From Rhodoferax potami (GTDB taxonomy: Bacteria; Pseudomonadota; Gammaproteobacteria; Burkholderiales; Burkholderiaceae_C), in NCBI RefSeq assembly GCF_032193805.1, contig NZ_JAVBIK010000001.1, positions 868,001-932,000 of the forward strand: a stretch of DNA of 64,000 bases. The letters run 5' to 3'. Positions within the stretch are counted from its first letter, which is position 1, and each line of letters opens with the position of its first letter. The notes under the pieces are model-generated. The model had not been told where the DNA came from, ran no database searches, and saw nothing but the letters and a program-made list of their open reading frames with translations. The position numbers were made by a program, and so were the translations under genes. Positions 1 to 9,699 of this stretch are shown piece by piece.

Positions 1-933
1 GGCGCGAGACCGTGGCTGCCCGGCGCCCGCATCGGCCACGACTGCGCGCTCAGAGAGGCGCTTGAGCATCGGCTCGACCAGCTTCATATCCTCTAGGGCC
101 AAGAAAGACGCGGGCACGGTGTGGGTGAAATCTGCATTTCCTGCAGCTGCAGGCCGCGGATCGAGCTCACCAGAGAGCAAACGACGCAATTTATCCAGCG
201 TGAGCAAGCTGCGTGACACGGAGGACGCCGGGGCGCTGGAAGTCAGGCCGAAAGGATGTGTCGTGGGGCCATACATCGGCACCGGTTCTACGCCCTGAGA
301 TTTCAGCCACTCGATCAACTCGCGGTACATCTGGTCCAGCGCGCTACCCAACAAACCAGCGGCAGGCGCCATCACCGACAAGCGCGCCTCATCCTCGGGC
401 ACCACTTGGACAAACGCCTCGCGCAAGGCGTGGGCAAAAGCTTCCGGTTTGAGCGGATTCAAATGGGCCTGCACGCTGGACCAGCCCATCAAATTGCTGA
501 TAAAGGCGTTCAGATTCGGCAGAACCGCCTCCACAGACCGGGTGACTTCCTGCTCATTGACGGCCAACTCAATGTTGGCATCGATCTGCTCTTCTTCCAG
601 AAACTGGAAATCGTCAAATCGCACAGGGCTGATGCTGGGCTTGCGGAAAGAGCCGCCCCCGTACACCGCGCTGCGCAACTCCACACGAAACACCGCTTTC
701 AACTCCGCAGAACGGGCCAACAGTCGCTCAACGGTGACCTGCCGGACGGGATGCAGCTTGGCATGCAGGGTTTTGCCCCCGCCCACTTTGAGCATGGACT
801 TCAGGCCTTCGAGCACATCATCCAACAGCGGGTCGCACTGCTCCAGCACTGCATCGATACAAGCAGACAGCGTGGGCTTGGTGTTGCCGATTTCGTGGGC
901 AACTCCCAGGCGCCGCAACAAGTATTTCTTCAT
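1..933 (-). CDS. DUF1631 family protein, N-terminal part (runs off window)
   Basis: An uninterrupted reading frame of 311 codons runs from an ATG at 931-933 to the left edge, so only the N-terminal part is seen. It begins MKKYLLRRLG and contains a run of acidic and hydrophobic segments such as FDDFQFLEEEQIDANIEL and a Met/Pro-rich stretch (PVPMYGPTTH). The pattern resembles DUF1631 proteins of Betaproteobacteria, large cytoplasmic proteins of unknown role; this is recognition from memory, not a search. No signal peptide or membrane segment is seen. It is divergent from rhlE, with 289 bases between them that probably hold both promoters. That the frame is coding is clear; the family name is moderately sure. 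Confidence 0.7.
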   Translation of the reverse strand, partial: MKKYLLRRLGVAHEIGNTKPTLSACIDAVLEQCDPLLDDVLEGLKSMLKVGGGKTLHAKLHPVRQVTVERLLARSAELKAVFRVELRSAVYGGGSFRKPSISPVRFDDFQFLEEEQIDANIELAVNEQEVTRSVEAVLPNLNAFISNLMGWSSVQAHLNPLKPEAFAHALREAFVQVVPEDEARLSVMAPAAGLLGSALDQMYRELIEWLKSQGVEPVPMYGPTTHPFGLTSSAPASSVSRSLLTLDKLRRLLSGELDPRPAAAGNADFTHTVPASFLALEDMKLVEPMLKRLSERAVVADAGAGQPRSRA

Positions 934-1222
934 GGTGACCGTATTCTCAACGCCGCGAATGGGCTTCGCCAGTGTATTGACAGATTGTTACCCGCGCCAA
1001 CACCGTACGCCTGATTCCGTGTCGACAAACCGACACCAGGCCAAGCCGTGCGACAATACGGGCCATTGCAGCTATTCAGTTGCCTGCAATATCAGCAACT
1101 TGCTGGGGATCGCTACGTGACAGGGCATCCCACTTTTGAATCCATCTGCCTTTGACTGACTGCGCACCGAGTGTCCGCAGAACGGCTGATTCCCAAGCGT
1201 CCCGGACGGACGCATCTATCCA

Positions 1223-3001
1223 ATGAACTTTGAAGAATTGAAGCTGGCACCTGCCATCGTGAAGGCCGTGCGCGAGCAAGGTTACGAAACGCCCACCGCC
1301 ATTCAGGCACAGGCTATTCCCCTGGTGCTCGAAGGCCACGACCTGCTGGGCGGCGCCCAGACCGGTACCGGCAAGACCGCTGCCTTCACCCTGCCCCTGC
1401 TGCACCGCCTCTCGATGAGCCGCAGCGCGGAGAACAAATTCGGTGGCACCGGCATCCGCGCCCTGGTGCTGACTCCCACCCGCGAACTCGCCGCCCAGGT
1501 GGAAGAGTCCGTTCGCCAGTACGGCAAATACCTGCAACTCAGCTCCACCGTCGTGTTCGGCGGCGTGGGCATGAACCCGCAAATCTCCAAGGTCAAAAAA
1601 GGCGTGGACATTCTGGTGGCCACCCCCGGCCGTCTGCTGGACCTGGCCCAACAAGGCATGTTGGACCTGGGCCAGGTGCAAATGCTGGTGCTGGACGAAG
1701 CCGACCGCATGTTGGACATGGGCTTCATCCATGACGTGAAAAAAGTGCTGGCACTGGTGCCCAAAGAAAAGCAAAGCCTGCTGTTCTCTGCGACCTTCAG
1801 CGACGAAATCCGCGAGCTGGCCAACGGCCTGCTCAAGAACCCACAAAGCGTGCAGGTCACACCGCGCAACACCACGGTGCAGCGCATCACCCAGGTGATC
1901 CACCCCGTGGGCCGCGGCAAGAAAAAGGCCCTGCTCGCCCACATCATCAACGAGCAAAACTGGAGCCAGGTGCTGGTGTTCACCCGCACCAAGTTCGGTG
2001 CCAACAACGTGGCCGAGTTTCTGGAAAAGAACGGCATCACGGCCATGGCGCTGCACGGCAACAAGAGCCAGGCAGCCCGCACGCAAGCCCTGTCCGGCTT
2101 CAAGAGCGGCGATGTTCGCGCCTTGGTAGCCACCGACATTGCCGCCCGCGGTATCGACATCGACGACCTGCCGCACGTGGTGAACTACGAAATCCCGAAC
2201 GTGAGCGAAGACTATGTGCACCGCATCGGCCGCACGGGCCGCGCAGGTGCCGATGGCGCCGCGGTAAACCTGGTGTGCTTGGACGAAGAAGGCTTCATGC
2301 AGGACATCGAGCGCTTCACCAAACAAAAAATTGAAGTGAAGGTCATCGAAGGCTTCGGCCCCGAGCCCGGCGAGAAGGGCGAGCCGATTGCCATGGGTCG
2401 CCAGACCATCTGGGGCGGCGCAGGCAAGCCCCCAAGCCGTGACGTCATGCAGGCAGCCGCCAAGGCCGCCCGCACCGAAATGTTGCAACGCGTGCGTGAC
2501 AACAAAGCCGCACAAGGCGGCGGTCGTGCAGCCAGCGGCCCAGGCGCCGGTGGCAATGGCGGCGGCCGTGGTGGACAAGCCCCACGCGGTAACGGTGGCA
2601 GCAATGGCGGCGGCGGCCGTAGCCCCGATCGTGGTGGCGACTTCCAGCAACCACGCGCACAGGGGCCACGCCCCGCGCAAAACCGCGGCCCGCGTCGTGA
2701 TGGCGGCAGCGCCGAGTTCCAGCCGCCCGCAGGCTTCACCCACGAAGGTCGCGCACCGCGCCCTTCTACGGCCCAACCTGACCCCATGCGCACCAGCGTC
2801 GATATGATGGCTGGCCGTGGCGCCCGCCGCGGTGGTGGCGGTGGCTTTGGCGGCGGTGGTCGCAATGGAGGTGGAAATGGCGGCGGATACGGTGGTGGTG
2901 GCGGAGGCGGCTTCGGCGGCGGTGGACGCCCGGGTGGCGGTGGTCGCGGGGGCAACGGGCCTCGTGGGCCGCGCGGTCCTGGCGGCTCTTCTAGCCGATA
3001 A
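1223..3001 (+). CDS. rhlE: ATP-dependent DEAD-box RNA helicase RhlE
   Basis: A 592-residue DEAD-box RNA helicase that unwinds RNA duplexes using ATP, typically in ribosome assembly, RNA decay and cold adaptation. The Q motif lies near residues 20-30 ([10 protein letters not shown]), motif I is AQTGTGKT near 45-52, then PTRELA, TPGR, the DEAD box VLDEADRM near 155, SAT, and C-terminal motifs ARGIDI and HRIGRTGR near 310-345. From about residue 430 a long Gly/Arg/Asn-rich RGG-like tail follows, typical of RhlE proteins and likely to bind RNA. The last 68 bases of the gene overlap the next gene in another frame. RhlE is the best match; other DEAD-box paralogues lack this tail. Confidence 0.93.
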   Translation: MNFEELKLAPAIVKAVREQGYETPTAIQAQAIPLVLEGHDLLGGAQTGTGKTAAFTLPLLHRLSMSRSAENKFGGTGIRALVLTPTRELAAQVEESVRQYGKYLQLSSTVVFGGVGMNPQISKVKKGVDILVATPGRLLDLAQQGMLDLGQVQMLVLDEADRMLDMGFIHDVKKVLALVPKEKQSLLFSATFSDEIRELANGLLKNPQSVQVTPRNTTVQRITQVIHPVGRGKKKALLAHIINEQNWSQVLVFTRTKFGANNVAEFLEKNGITAMALHGNKSQAARTQALSGFKSGDVRALVATDIAARGIDIDDLPHVVNYEIPNVSEDYVHRIGRTGRAGADGAAVNLVCLDEEGFMQDIERFTKQKIEVKVIEGFGPEPGEKGEPIAMGRQTIWGGAGKPPSRDVMQAAAKAARTEMLQRVRDNKAAQGGGRAASGPGAGGNGGGRGGQAPRGNGGSNGGGGRSPDRGGDFQQPRAQGPRPAQNRGPRRDGGSAEFQPPAGFTHEGRAPRPSTAQPDPMRTSVDMMAGRGARRGGGGGFGGGGRNGGGNGGGYGGGGGGGFGGGGRPGGGGRGGNGPRGPRGPGGSSSR

Positions 3002-3593
3002 ACACACCAGCGCGGTACACAGTCTGGGGCGGCGCACGCTGCCCTTGACCCACCCTAAGCTGACCCAACACATCGTCGACTTTGCGGCGCTCCCTGAGCT
3101 GCCGCAGATCGACGATGTTTTTATTTGTCTGGGCACCACCATCAAGGTGGCCGGCAGCCAGGCCGCGTTCCGCGCAGTGGACTATGACGCCGTTTTGGCT
3201 GTAGCCCAGGCGGGACGTGCACGGGGCGCTACGAAATTAGGAGTAGCCAGCGCCATGGGCGCAGATGCCAAATCCGGCGTGTTCTACAACCGCGTCAAAG
3301 GCGAAGTGGAAGATGCGATTACCCAGCTGGGCTATGCCAGCGTCAGCATCGTTCGCCCTTCCCTCTTGGTGGGTGACCGCGGCCCACTGAACCAACCCGA
3401 ACGCCCCGGCGAGCGCATCGGCCTGATGGTCAGCAAACTGCTCAAGCCAATCATTCCTGCGAATTACCTGCCCGTGCAAGCTGAGGACGTGGCCGCTGGC
3501 TTGATTCAAGCTGTCAAAGCGGGCAAGCCGGGTGTGCAGCGCATCTTGTCGGGTGCATTGCAAGGCGCAACGGCGCGCGCTAACGCGGTTTAG
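2934..3593 (+). CDS. NAD(P)-binding Rossmann-fold oxidoreductase (NAD-dependent epimerase/HIM1-like)
   Basis: A short-chain Rossmann protein of about 219 residues if a GTG at 2934 is used; GTG 2940 and upstream ATGs are alternatives. The dinucleotide loop GATGLVGR is encoded at 2949-2972, inside the end of rhlE but in a different frame. Further family features are [22 protein letters not shown], a [11 protein letters not shown] segment carrying the usual Tyr-x-x-x-Lys, and IVRPSLLVG. Such proteins (HIM1/YbjT-like) are small NAD(P)H-dependent reductases or electron carriers; substrate unknown. Because its beta1-Gly loop overlaps the helicase's glycine-rich tail, expression is probably coupled to rhlE translation. 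It converges on the cupin gene with a 4-base overlap. Confidence 0.85.
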   Translation: MAVVAGATGLVGRAVLAALLADKHTSAVHSLGRRTLPLTHPKLTQHIVDFAALPELPQIDDVFICLGTTIKVAGSQAAFRAVDYDAVLAVAQAGRARGATKLGVASAMGADAKSGVFYNRVKGEVEDAITQLGYASVSIVRPSLLVGDRGPLNQPERPGERIGLMVSKLLKPIIPANYLPVQAEDVAAGLIQAVKAGKPGVQRILSGALQGATARANAV

Positions 3594-3970
3594 CCTCGGA
3601 CAAACAGGGTGACCAAGGGCTGGTCACCCACCTGGCGGCTCCAGTGGCCATGGATGGCCGGATCAAACGTGGCACCTTCGGGCAGCAAATCTGCCGAGTA
3701 AAAGTGCTGGCCGGGCCCGAATACGCGTGAGCTGCCGTGCACCCCGATCTCCATCTGCCCTTGCAGAATAAAGCACCACTGCGTGTGCCCCGAGCAATGG
3801 AACTGGCTGCGAAAGCCCACCGGGCTGGTGCGCAACTGGTAGCCACCCGACGCAAACACCTCCGAGAGCATGGACTGCGGTGTGCCGCCGTCCAGAGGAA
3901 TGGCCTCTTCACGGAATTTCGCGAAACCATCGGTGTCGGTATAGAGAATGACTTGGGTGAATGTGCTCAT
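3590..3970 (-). CDS. cupin-fold protein
   Basis: A 126-residue single-domain cupin starting [10 protein letters not shown]. The core carries the two loosely conserved cupin motifs: [23 protein letters not shown] near residues 50-75 and [18 protein letters not shown] near 85-105. Several His residues could bind a metal, but the usual motif 1 ligands are incomplete (FHCSGHTQW), so an enzymatic role is uncertain; a small sensor or binding protein is as likely. No signal peptide. It is transcribed toward the oxidoreductase gene and divergently from gloA, so the region 3971-4045 must hold both start regions. Start chosen at the ATG where cupin similarity begins. Confidence 0.75.
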   Translation of the reverse strand: MSTFTQVILYTDTDGFAKFREEAIPLDGGTPQSMLSEVFASGGYQLRTSPVGFRSQFHCSGHTQWCFILQGQMEIGVHGSSRVFGPGQHFYSADLLPEGATFDPAIHGHWSRQVGDQPLVTLFVRG

Positions 3971-4045
3971 GGCGGGCCTTTGAAAGTTGGCGGGATTATT
4001 CACCAAGCACAGACAGGGCAATGGCCCTCGTGCACAATTTGCTGC

Positions 4046-4459
4046 ATGCAATTTCTTCACACCATGCTGCGCGTTGGCAACCTTCAACGCTCCATCGATT
4101 TCTATACCCAAGTGCTGGGCATGCAATTGCTGCGCACCTCGGAAAACCCGGAATACAAATACAGCCTCGCCTTCCTGGGCTTTGCAGGAGGCAATCCCGC
4201 CCAAGCCGAGATCGAACTCACCTACAACTGGGGCGTGGAAAGCTACGAACTGGGCACCGCCTACGGCCACATAGCTCTGGGTGTGCCGGACGCGTATGCC
4301 GCCGTGGAGAAGATTAAGGCCGCCGGGGGCAACGTGACCCGCGAGGCCGGCCCCGTCAAAGGCGGCAGCACCGTGATTGCCTTTGTGACGGACCCGGACG
4401 GCTACAAGATCGAGCTGATCCAAAAGTCTCTACAGGCACAAGGTCTCGGTTTACGCTAA
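4046..4459 (+). CDS. gloA: lactoylglutathione lyase (glyoxalase I)
   Basis: A 137-residue glyoxalase I, which converts the hemithioacetal of methylglyoxal and glutathione to S-lactoylglutathione in the cytoplasm. The protein starts [20 protein letters not shown] and shows all four expected metal ligands: His in FLHTMLRV, Glu in IELTYNWG, His in YGHIALGV and Glu in YKIELIQ. The length is that of bacterial Ni-type GloA. The start is the ATG that directly precedes the conserved FLHTMLRV block; the upstream extension in frame is not conserved sequence. It probably stands alone as a single gene. Confidence 0.95.
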   Translation: MQFLHTMLRVGNLQRSIDFYTQVLGMQLLRTSENPEYKYSLAFLGFAGGNPAQAEIELTYNWGVESYELGTAYGHIALGVPDAYAAVEKIKAAGGNVTREAGPVKGGSTVIAFVTDPDGYKIELIQKSLQAQGLGLR

Positions 4460-4483
4460 CACCACGCCGGGCTAGCTGCTTCC

Positions 4484-4540
4484 TGTACACAAACACCTCT
4501 TGGGCTCAAACACAGGGCCTGATAAGAGGTGTTGTGTACA
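4484..4540. repeat. imperfect inverted repeat behind gloA
   Basis: The arms TGTACACAAACACCTCTT and AAGAGGTGTTGTGTACA pair over about 17 bases with one bulge around a 22-base loop. The hairpin lies 25 bases behind the gloA stop and has no T-run, so it could be a processing site or a mobile palindrome rather than an intrinsic terminator. Parts of it (AGCTGCT, GGGCCTGAT) faintly resemble the interspersed repeat seen at 43.8, 48.0 and 62.0 kb, so it may be a diverged copy. Confidence 0.55.
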
Positions 4541-4605
4541 GACCATCGTTTGGAATCAACTCCAACAAATATCAAAAAGTGGAACACTGCGAGGGCAAGC
4601 TGCCA

Positions 4606-5074
4606 CTATTTGACCTCAATCCGGTTAAAAACTCCGCCACACGATGCAAAACAGGACTTAAATCCGGCATCACAAGAGCTCAAGTCTGCCGAACTCTTGC
4701 AGCCTTTTACCGGCTCTTTGCAGGGTGATTCATAACTGGTAACGCTGCATTCTTGGCGAGTCTCGGTTTTGCCGTTAATCGTTACAGTTTTTGTTGTGTA
4801 GCTTTTGCAAAAGCTCGTAGCCGGGTTCTTTGCCTTACAAACCTGATAGTCGTTCATCGCAAGGTTGTGATTCGCCTCGCATTGCTGGGCCAACGCTTGT
4901 TGCGATATTTGGCACGACTGTTTGCTGGTGTTGCACTGCGACACACAAGCCATACCGGATGGACTGGTTGGCGGCACCAGTTCATCTTTATAGACCGTGC
5001 ATGATGCGAGAGTGAAACCACTCAATAATATTGCCAAACAATTGATTGATTGATTGATTGATTGAGAATTTCAT
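4606..5074 (-). CDS. cysteine-rich lipoprotein, frame set by a tetranucleotide repeat (currently out of phase)
   Basis: The ATG at 5072-5074 has a good ribosome site (AGGAG, six bases upstream) and encodes MKF before entering six TCAA units. With six units the frame runs into a stop after 28 codons. With five units (or eight) it would read MKFSINQSINCLAILLSGFT and then LASC, a textbook lipoprotein signal with lipobox LASC, followed by about 130 residues rich in Cys (CVSQCNTSKQSC, CSVTSYESPC, CKSSADLSSCDAGFKSCFASC). The long downstream frame is open from a TTG at 5037, which has no ribosome site. The mature part is an unrecognised, probably disulfide-bonded periplasmic or surface lipoprotein. 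Base composition is more AT-rich than its neighbours. Confidence 0.75.
5041..5065. repeat. tetranucleotide repeat (TCAA)6 inside the lipoprotein start
   Basis: Read on the minus strand this is six perfect TCAA units plus one T, starting with codon 4 of the lipoprotein gene. Tetranucleotide tracts of the CAAT class inside the 5-prime end of genes are known slippage switches in Haemophilus (lic loci). Loss of one unit or gain of two restores the downstream frame. Confidence 0.9.
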
Positions 5075-5249
5075 AACCAACTCCTGCAAAAAGATAACCC
5101 ATCGAAACCAAGAATCAAGAACCTCAAAGCGAAAAATATCGCAGTTTAATATCTTCTCAAAAATCACCGATTTTCAGTAAGCTCTTCTATTCAAAGACAT
5201 AGAGCATCGGTAATCCCCCCAATTTCCACCGGACCTAAAAGTAGAACGG

Positions 5250-6050
5250 TTATGCAGCCATGGCCAAGTGCTGCATTGGGGTGAAACCGCCCAGGGCCAT
5301 ATTCGGGCGGTCGTGATTGTAGGACCACATCCACTGCGTGGCGAAGTCCTGAACTTCTTCAATACTGGACCAGTAATACTGGGATAGCCATTCGTATCGA
5401 ACAGTCCTGTTAAACCGTTCGACATAGGCATTCTGCTGTGGCTTGCCCGGCTGGATATATTCAAACCGGATGCCCCATTCCTCGGCCCAGTTCTGGATGG
5501 TGCCACTGATGTTCTCGGGCCCGTTGTCACATCGAATCACTTGCGGCTTGCCACGCCAGGAAATGATCTGCTTCAATGCTCGGATCACCCGCTCCGACGG
5601 CAGCGAGAAGTCCACCTCAATGCCCAGCGCCTCACGGTTGAAGTCGTCGATGACATTGAACAAGCGCAGGTTACGGCCGTCCTCCAGCTTGTCGTGCATG
5701 AAGTCCATCGACCAGACCTGATTGATGGCCTCTGGCACAGCCAAAGGCTCGGGCTTCTCACGCACCAAGCGCTTCCTAGGCTTGATACGTAGGTTCAACT
5801 CCAGCTCACGATAGATGCGGTACACGCGTTTATGGTTCCACCCGAAACTCTTCACATTGCGCAGATACAGGTAGCACAGGCCAAAGCCCCAGTTGCGGTG
5901 GTTGTCCGTCAGCCGCATCAACCAATCAGCGATGAGTTCATTCTCAGCGTTTTGCTTGGACTCGTAGCGGTAGCAGGATTCGCTGATTGAGAACACGGAA
6001 CAGGCGACCCGTATGGCAAGCCCACGCTGCTGCACGACTTCTTTGGCCAT
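5250..6050 (-). CDS. IS407-group transposase OrfB (DDE integrase), copy 1
   Basis: A 266-residue rve-type integrase domain that performs strand cutting and joining. The catalytic triad is visible: Asp in WSMDFMHD, Asp in CDNGPEN and Glu in YVERFNR, 35 residues after the second Asp. Upstream of the ATG the frame stays open back to the slippery A6G at the end of OrfA, so the active protein is probably an OrfAB fusion of about 362 residues made by a -1 frameshift. Identical to the OrfB of the two other copies. Confidence 0.95.
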   Translation of the reverse strand: MAKEVVQQRGLAIRVACSVFSISESCYRYESKQNAENELIADWLMRLTDNHRNWGFGLCYLYLRNVKSFGWNHKRVYRIYRELELNLRIKPRKRLVREKPEPLAVPEAINQVWSMDFMHDKLEDGRNLRLFNVIDDFNREALGIEVDFSLPSERVIRALKQIISWRGKPQVIRCDNGPENISGTIQNWAEEWGIRFEYIQPGKPQQNAYVERFNRTVRYEWLSQYYWSSIEEVQDFATQWMWSYNHDRPNMALGGFTPMQHLAMAA

Positions 6051-6073
6051 CTCGCGCCGGCGAGACGGCCGGC

Positions 6074-6337
6074 TTACTTTTTTGCGAGGTACTCGTTGGC
6101 GATCTCGGCCTTGAGTTTCTCTTCCAGATACATCTTCTTAAGCCGCCGGTTCTCGTCTTCGAGTTCCTTCATGCGGGCCATCATGGATGTGTCCATGCCA
6201 CCAAACTTGGCACGCCACTTGTAGAACGTGGCGGTGCTGATCCCCAACTCACGACAGATATCAGGAACCGGCAAACCGGCTTCAACACGCTTCAATGCAG
6301 CCATGATCTGGCTATCCGTAAATCTCGACTTCTTCAC
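6074..6337 (-). CDS. IS407-group transposase OrfA (HTH), copy 1
   Basis: An 87-residue protein with an N-terminal helix-turn-helix (residues about 5-40, [20 protein letters not shown]) and a C-terminal leucine-zipper-like coiled coil ([20 protein letters not shown]). It binds the element ends and, through frameshifting at AAAAAAG just before its stop, supplies the N-terminus of the OrfAB transposase. A GC hairpin GCCGGC-CGTCTC-GCCGGC follows the stop and probably stimulates the shift. Confidence 0.95.
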   Translation of the reverse strand: MKKSRFTDSQIMAALKRVEAGLPVPDICRELGISTATFYKWRAKFGGMDTSMMARMKELEDENRRLKKMYLEEKLKAEIANEYLAKK

Positions 6338-6519
6338 GTAGAACTTCCTTCTTAGAAAATTCTACTTCTCGGTCCTTTGGTTTATCGGGGGGATTACCCA
6401 TCGAGCAGAGCCCTCCTGGCCATAGCAATACAGTGAAATCAAAAACCTTACTTCAGTAAGCAGCGACGACCGTTCTTTAATCCTAGTGAGACAACATGCA
6501 GTAAGAGCCATGATCTATT

Positions 6520-8991
6520 TCATAAAGCCTCGAGAGCTGAGTGGTTTATATTCGGACACGTAAACATCAGCGCATATTTTTTATCACCCCACGCGGTAAA
6601 CGCACAGTATTTTCCATCACCCACGCCTGTTGTCCTGGAATACACTGCCTCAGCAAGCACGTCTATCACACCGTACTTATTCGCATAACCCTGCTTTCCT
6701 ACAAATACACCATCAGGGAAGACCATCGGAATTTCATTCACCACCGGCTCACCAGTAGCCTTGTCCTTCACTATGTAGGCATAAGTAAAAAATCCGGGGT
6801 TACTGTCATAAAACGGCAGCGGCGGCACGCCCACGCTAAATTTCTGACTACTATTGACGTAATCAACCTCCTGGCCGTAAAAAACCTCTTCATTCTGAAT
6901 GGAACAGGCTGGTGGAGCTTTTGGATAACATTTTTTAAATTTTATTTTATTACTTACCTCCGCAGGCTCAAGATCTTTGGTTTCCTCCTCCTCGAGCGGG
7001 AACTCTACAAAAAATACTTTGGGGGAGCCTAGATCGAATACAGGGATGCTAACGCTGACCCATTTCGTATTGAGAGAAATAGTCGGTTTAAATGTGGTGA
7101 AAAATCCAATCCCTCCCTCTGAATCCCACTTGTATTTTTTAAAAGTTTTATTCTTCTCATCAACGGAATACTCACTAGATTGTTTAACGCCAAGTAATGC
7201 ATCCATAAGTTCAACGTCGATTCGAGCTTTAGCGATCCAAAAGCCGACCTCACCACGCATCACTAACCCCACTCCAACACCAAAAGCATAGCTCCCCTCA
7301 AATGGTTTTCCTCCCGCAGATGCGCCTTCAGCAAATCCCAAATGATTTCTGGATGTCTTCGATTGCGCATCAAATTCGGTTTTAAGACCTCCACTTGAAG
7401 AGTATTTCACACCCACTGTGCCCGGCTTTTCGATATCAGACTTGGAACCCATTGAAAACCGCGGCCCCACCAAAGGATAGGTTCCAGCGGTACTTACCCC
7501 AAATTCAGCCCTTGCCTCCAAAGGTATAACTACTTGCAAACTGCCCAGCAACGGGACGCCAACCTCAAAGCCCGTAAATTCTTTCAGCACTATTCCACAT
7601 CCAAGCACGGCCTCAGCCCCCACGTCCAGTTCTATTTGCCCACCAACATTCACAAATGGTTTGATTGCGAGCTCAATGTCGGGCTTGCCACTATTCCAGC
7701 TGAATGAACCTCCAAAACCGGTCGACACCTGCGTTTTGAAGGATCTTAAGTTGATCGTACCTGGGGCAATCGCTCCCTTAAAACGGCATTCTGGGGCATC
7801 AACTCCGAGGCGTTCACCATTAGATTGGCGCAACTCGTACTTGTAGTAATTCACAGAATATCGACCGTAGCCCACTTGCTCAGCAGCCATATTTTTGGAA
7901 CTGGTGTACTCGGATCCATCTGAGAATACCATGCCAACTAGGTGGGCTTTGACGGATGCATCTGGTGGAATCTCGTGTACCAGTTCAGAGATCTCCTCTG
8001 GATCGCGAAGTGGACTGGACGTTAGTTTCCCACCAAAATCAATATAAGTATTGAACTCTTCCTGAGTTGCCAAATAACCTACGACCAAAGCGTTAAGGAA
8101 AAGTGAATCGTTGGCTGGGTCTTTCTCGGCAGGATCAAGTGGGTTACGCCCAATTACTGCCATCCGTTCTACAGTCGAAGTCCCGTCTTCCATTACAACC
8201 AGAACATCAAGATTCTCGAAGTAAATTGCTTTTTTCTTAAAGTCAGAAGAGCTGTTATTTAATTTTCTCAACTTTTCTATCGAACCAGTATCAAACATAA
8301 GATACTTCTTACCCGTACTTGCATTCTTTAAAAAGTTATCTATAGAAAAAGAATTACCTGATTCCCCCCAATCAAAGCTAGTGGAAGTGGTGTAATCACA
8401 CACTGTACCGAAGCGAGATTCGCTTCTGCTGAGGCAAAGCATAGGACGAATATCCGGATCATCGACTACCAAGACGTCCTCTTGGGGCTCCGCAGACAGC
8501 ACCATGAACTTGGAAATCGCATCGCCGCGCGCATCCAAAGCAGTGATGTAACTATTGCCTTTCTTGCCCGTAAGGCTCACTAGTGGTTGGTTTGTACCCG
8601 GGCGAACCTTAACCTCATCCACGATGGATATGTCGCTAATATGAAAACTAGCGGGCATTTCCTGAGAAAGCGTGCCTAGCTTATCTTCGTGATAAGCGAT
8701 CTGTAGTGATTTGCTTTTTCGCGGGTCTATATGAACGATACCGCTTAAGGGAATATACGGATGCGGCGCATCGTCAGCCAAAAGCTTCCCGTCTTTAAAC
8801 CTTTTATGGGTGACCCCAAAAGGCAAGGGTTTCGCCCGATGATGTGTGCTGAGCCGCTTTGCCTTGATTTGAGCGGCATTGCCAATAACTACTTTCTTTT
8901 CAGCAGGTGGTGCACCTTTACCTCTGTCACCACATGCTGCAAGAAGAGCTACCAGAACACTAGCAATCAATAAGCGCCAAGATCTTTTCAT
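6520..8991 (-). CDS. very large lipoprotein of unknown function
   Basis: An 823-residue protein whose first 20 residues form a lipoprotein signal (KRSWRLLIASVLVALLAAC, lipobox LAAC), so it should be lipid-anchored in the envelope. I recognise no domain. The middle part (about residues 430-620) is rich in Gly and in short alternating hydrophobic strands (GGQIELDVGAEAVLGCG, AFGVGVGLVMRGEVGF), suggesting beta structure; several spaced Cys occur in the C-terminal 200 residues. Composition is AT-richer than the core genes here, suggesting horizontal origin. A membrane-protein gene ends 24 bases upstream on the same strand, so the two probably form an operon. Confidence 0.85.
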   Translation of the reverse strand: MKRSWRLLIASVLVALLAACGDRGKGAPPAEKKVVIGNAAQIKAKRLSTHHRAKPLPFGVTHKRFKDGKLLADDAPHPYIPLSGIVHIDPRKSKSLQIAYHEDKLGTLSQEMPASFHISDISIVDEVKVRPGTNQPLVSLTGKKGNSYITALDARGDAISKFMVLSAEPQEDVLVVDDPDIRPMLCLSRSESRFGTVCDYTTSTSFDWGESGNSFSIDNFLKNASTGKKYLMFDTGSIEKLRKLNNSSSDFKKKAIYFENLDVLVVMEDGTSTVERMAVIGRNPLDPAEKDPANDSLFLNALVVGYLATQEEFNTYIDFGGKLTSSPLRDPEEISELVHEIPPDASVKAHLVGMVFSDGSEYTSSKNMAAEQVGYGRYSVNYYKYELRQSNGERLGVDAPECRFKGAIAPGTINLRSFKTQVSTGFGGSFSWNSGKPDIELAIKPFVNVGGQIELDVGAEAVLGCGIVLKEFTGFEVGVPLLGSLQVVIPLEARAEFGVSTAGTYPLVGPRFSMGSKSDIEKPGTVGVKYSSSGGLKTEFDAQSKTSRNHLGFAEGASAGGKPFEGSYAFGVGVGLVMRGEVGFWIAKARIDVELMDALLGVKQSSEYSVDEKNKTFKKYKWDSEGGIGFFTTFKPTISLNTKWVSVSIPVFDLGSPKVFFVEFPLEEEETKDLEPAEVSNKIKFKKCYPKAPPACSIQNEEVFYGQEVDYVNSSQKFSVGVPPLPFYDSNPGFFTYAYIVKDKATGEPVVNEIPMVFPDGVFVGKQGYANKYGVIDVLAEAVYSRTTGVGDGKYCAFTAWGDKKYALMFTCPNINHSALEAL

Positions 8992-9015
8992 GTTGCTTAT
9001 TCCACGCTTGAATCT

Positions 9016-9699
9016 TTAAACTGCCAACGATCCAGCCCAAGGCCGCAACCACATCATAGGCTGGAGAAACTGCTGCAGTAAAGCCCACAGCAACGAGGCC
9101 CAGGTATCTGACACACCGTCCTGCATGGCGTAAATCATGGCGTTGCTCAACAGTACAAACATCAGCAACACGATATACAGCAAAGCCACAATTACGCGCT
9201 CACCTCGCCAAAGGTGAGGCCACCAACTGCGTAATGCATGGATCGGCGCAACCCACAACAACAAAACCCAAAAGATGGACGCTGCCACCGCCAGCATATG
9301 TGCCAAGAATGCGGCTTCAAAAGTATGTTTGATGCCAAAGACCAACTCTGTAAGCCCTGCACTCATGGCTTGAGAAATTGACAAATACTGGGCGACAGTG
9401 GCCACGATGAACCAAACACGTTTGGACTTGTACCAGGCCCGGTCGCTTGCTAAGCACTGCTGGCAGGCCAATAAACCGGTGATGGAAGCGATCGCCATCA
9501 GTGCGCCGACCACCAGCGCGACCTCCAAGTAGGCAAATGTTTCGGCAAAGGTGCGTCCAGATTTGGACTGGGCATGCAACTGCATGGCAAACGAGCCTGC
9601 AAAAAATAATGTTGCCAACACCAGTCCTGCTGCGGTCAGTCGATTTTGAACCGCTGAATCTGGCGGCCCTTCCGCTCCATTCAGTTGGGAAATGCTCAT
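9016..9699 (-). CDS. polytopic membrane protein of unknown function
   Basis: A 227-residue protein from the ATG at 9697-9699 (an upstream GTG at 9729 would add ten residues without improving it). About five hydrophobic spans are visible: AAGLVLATLFFAGSF, ALVVGALMAIASITGLLAC, VWFIVATVAQYLSI, LAVAASIFWVLLLWVAP and VIVALLYIVLLMFVLL. No family is recognised. It probably shares a transcript with the large lipoprotein gene 24 bases downstream, so the two products may work together at the inner face of the envelope. An AGAGG sits nine bases before the chosen ATG. Confidence 0.75.
   Translation of the reverse strand: MSISQLNGAEGPPDSAVQNRLTAAGLVLATLFFAGSFAMQLHAQSKSGRTFAETFAYLEVALVVGALMAIASITGLLACQQCLASDRAWYKSKRVWFIVATVAQYLSISQAMSAGLTELVFGIKHTFEAAFLAHMLAVAASIFWVLLLWVAPIHALRSWWPHLWRGERVIVALLYIVLLMFVLLSNAMIYAMQDGVSDTWASLLWALLQQFLQPMMWLRPWAGSLAV

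Larger units (their letters stand above)
5209..6398 (-). mobile_element. IS3-family IS407-group insertion sequence, copy 1
   Basis: The element is 1190 bp with matching ends GGTAATCCCCCC and a less perfect inner match, and is flanked by a 4-bp target duplication CATC (5205-5208 and 6399-6402). The 4-bp duplication and the OrfA/OrfB types fit the IS407 group of IS3. Copies with identical proteins and length lie at 13079 and 15520. It landed in intergenic DNA between two lipoprotein genes. Confidence 0.95.

Noticed and set aside
1076-3145. A 689-codon open frame on the minus strand opposite rhlE
   Set aside because: It is antisense to a clear DEAD-box helicase; the length comes from the high GC of rhlE and the product (Ala/His-rich, low complexity) looks like no protein.
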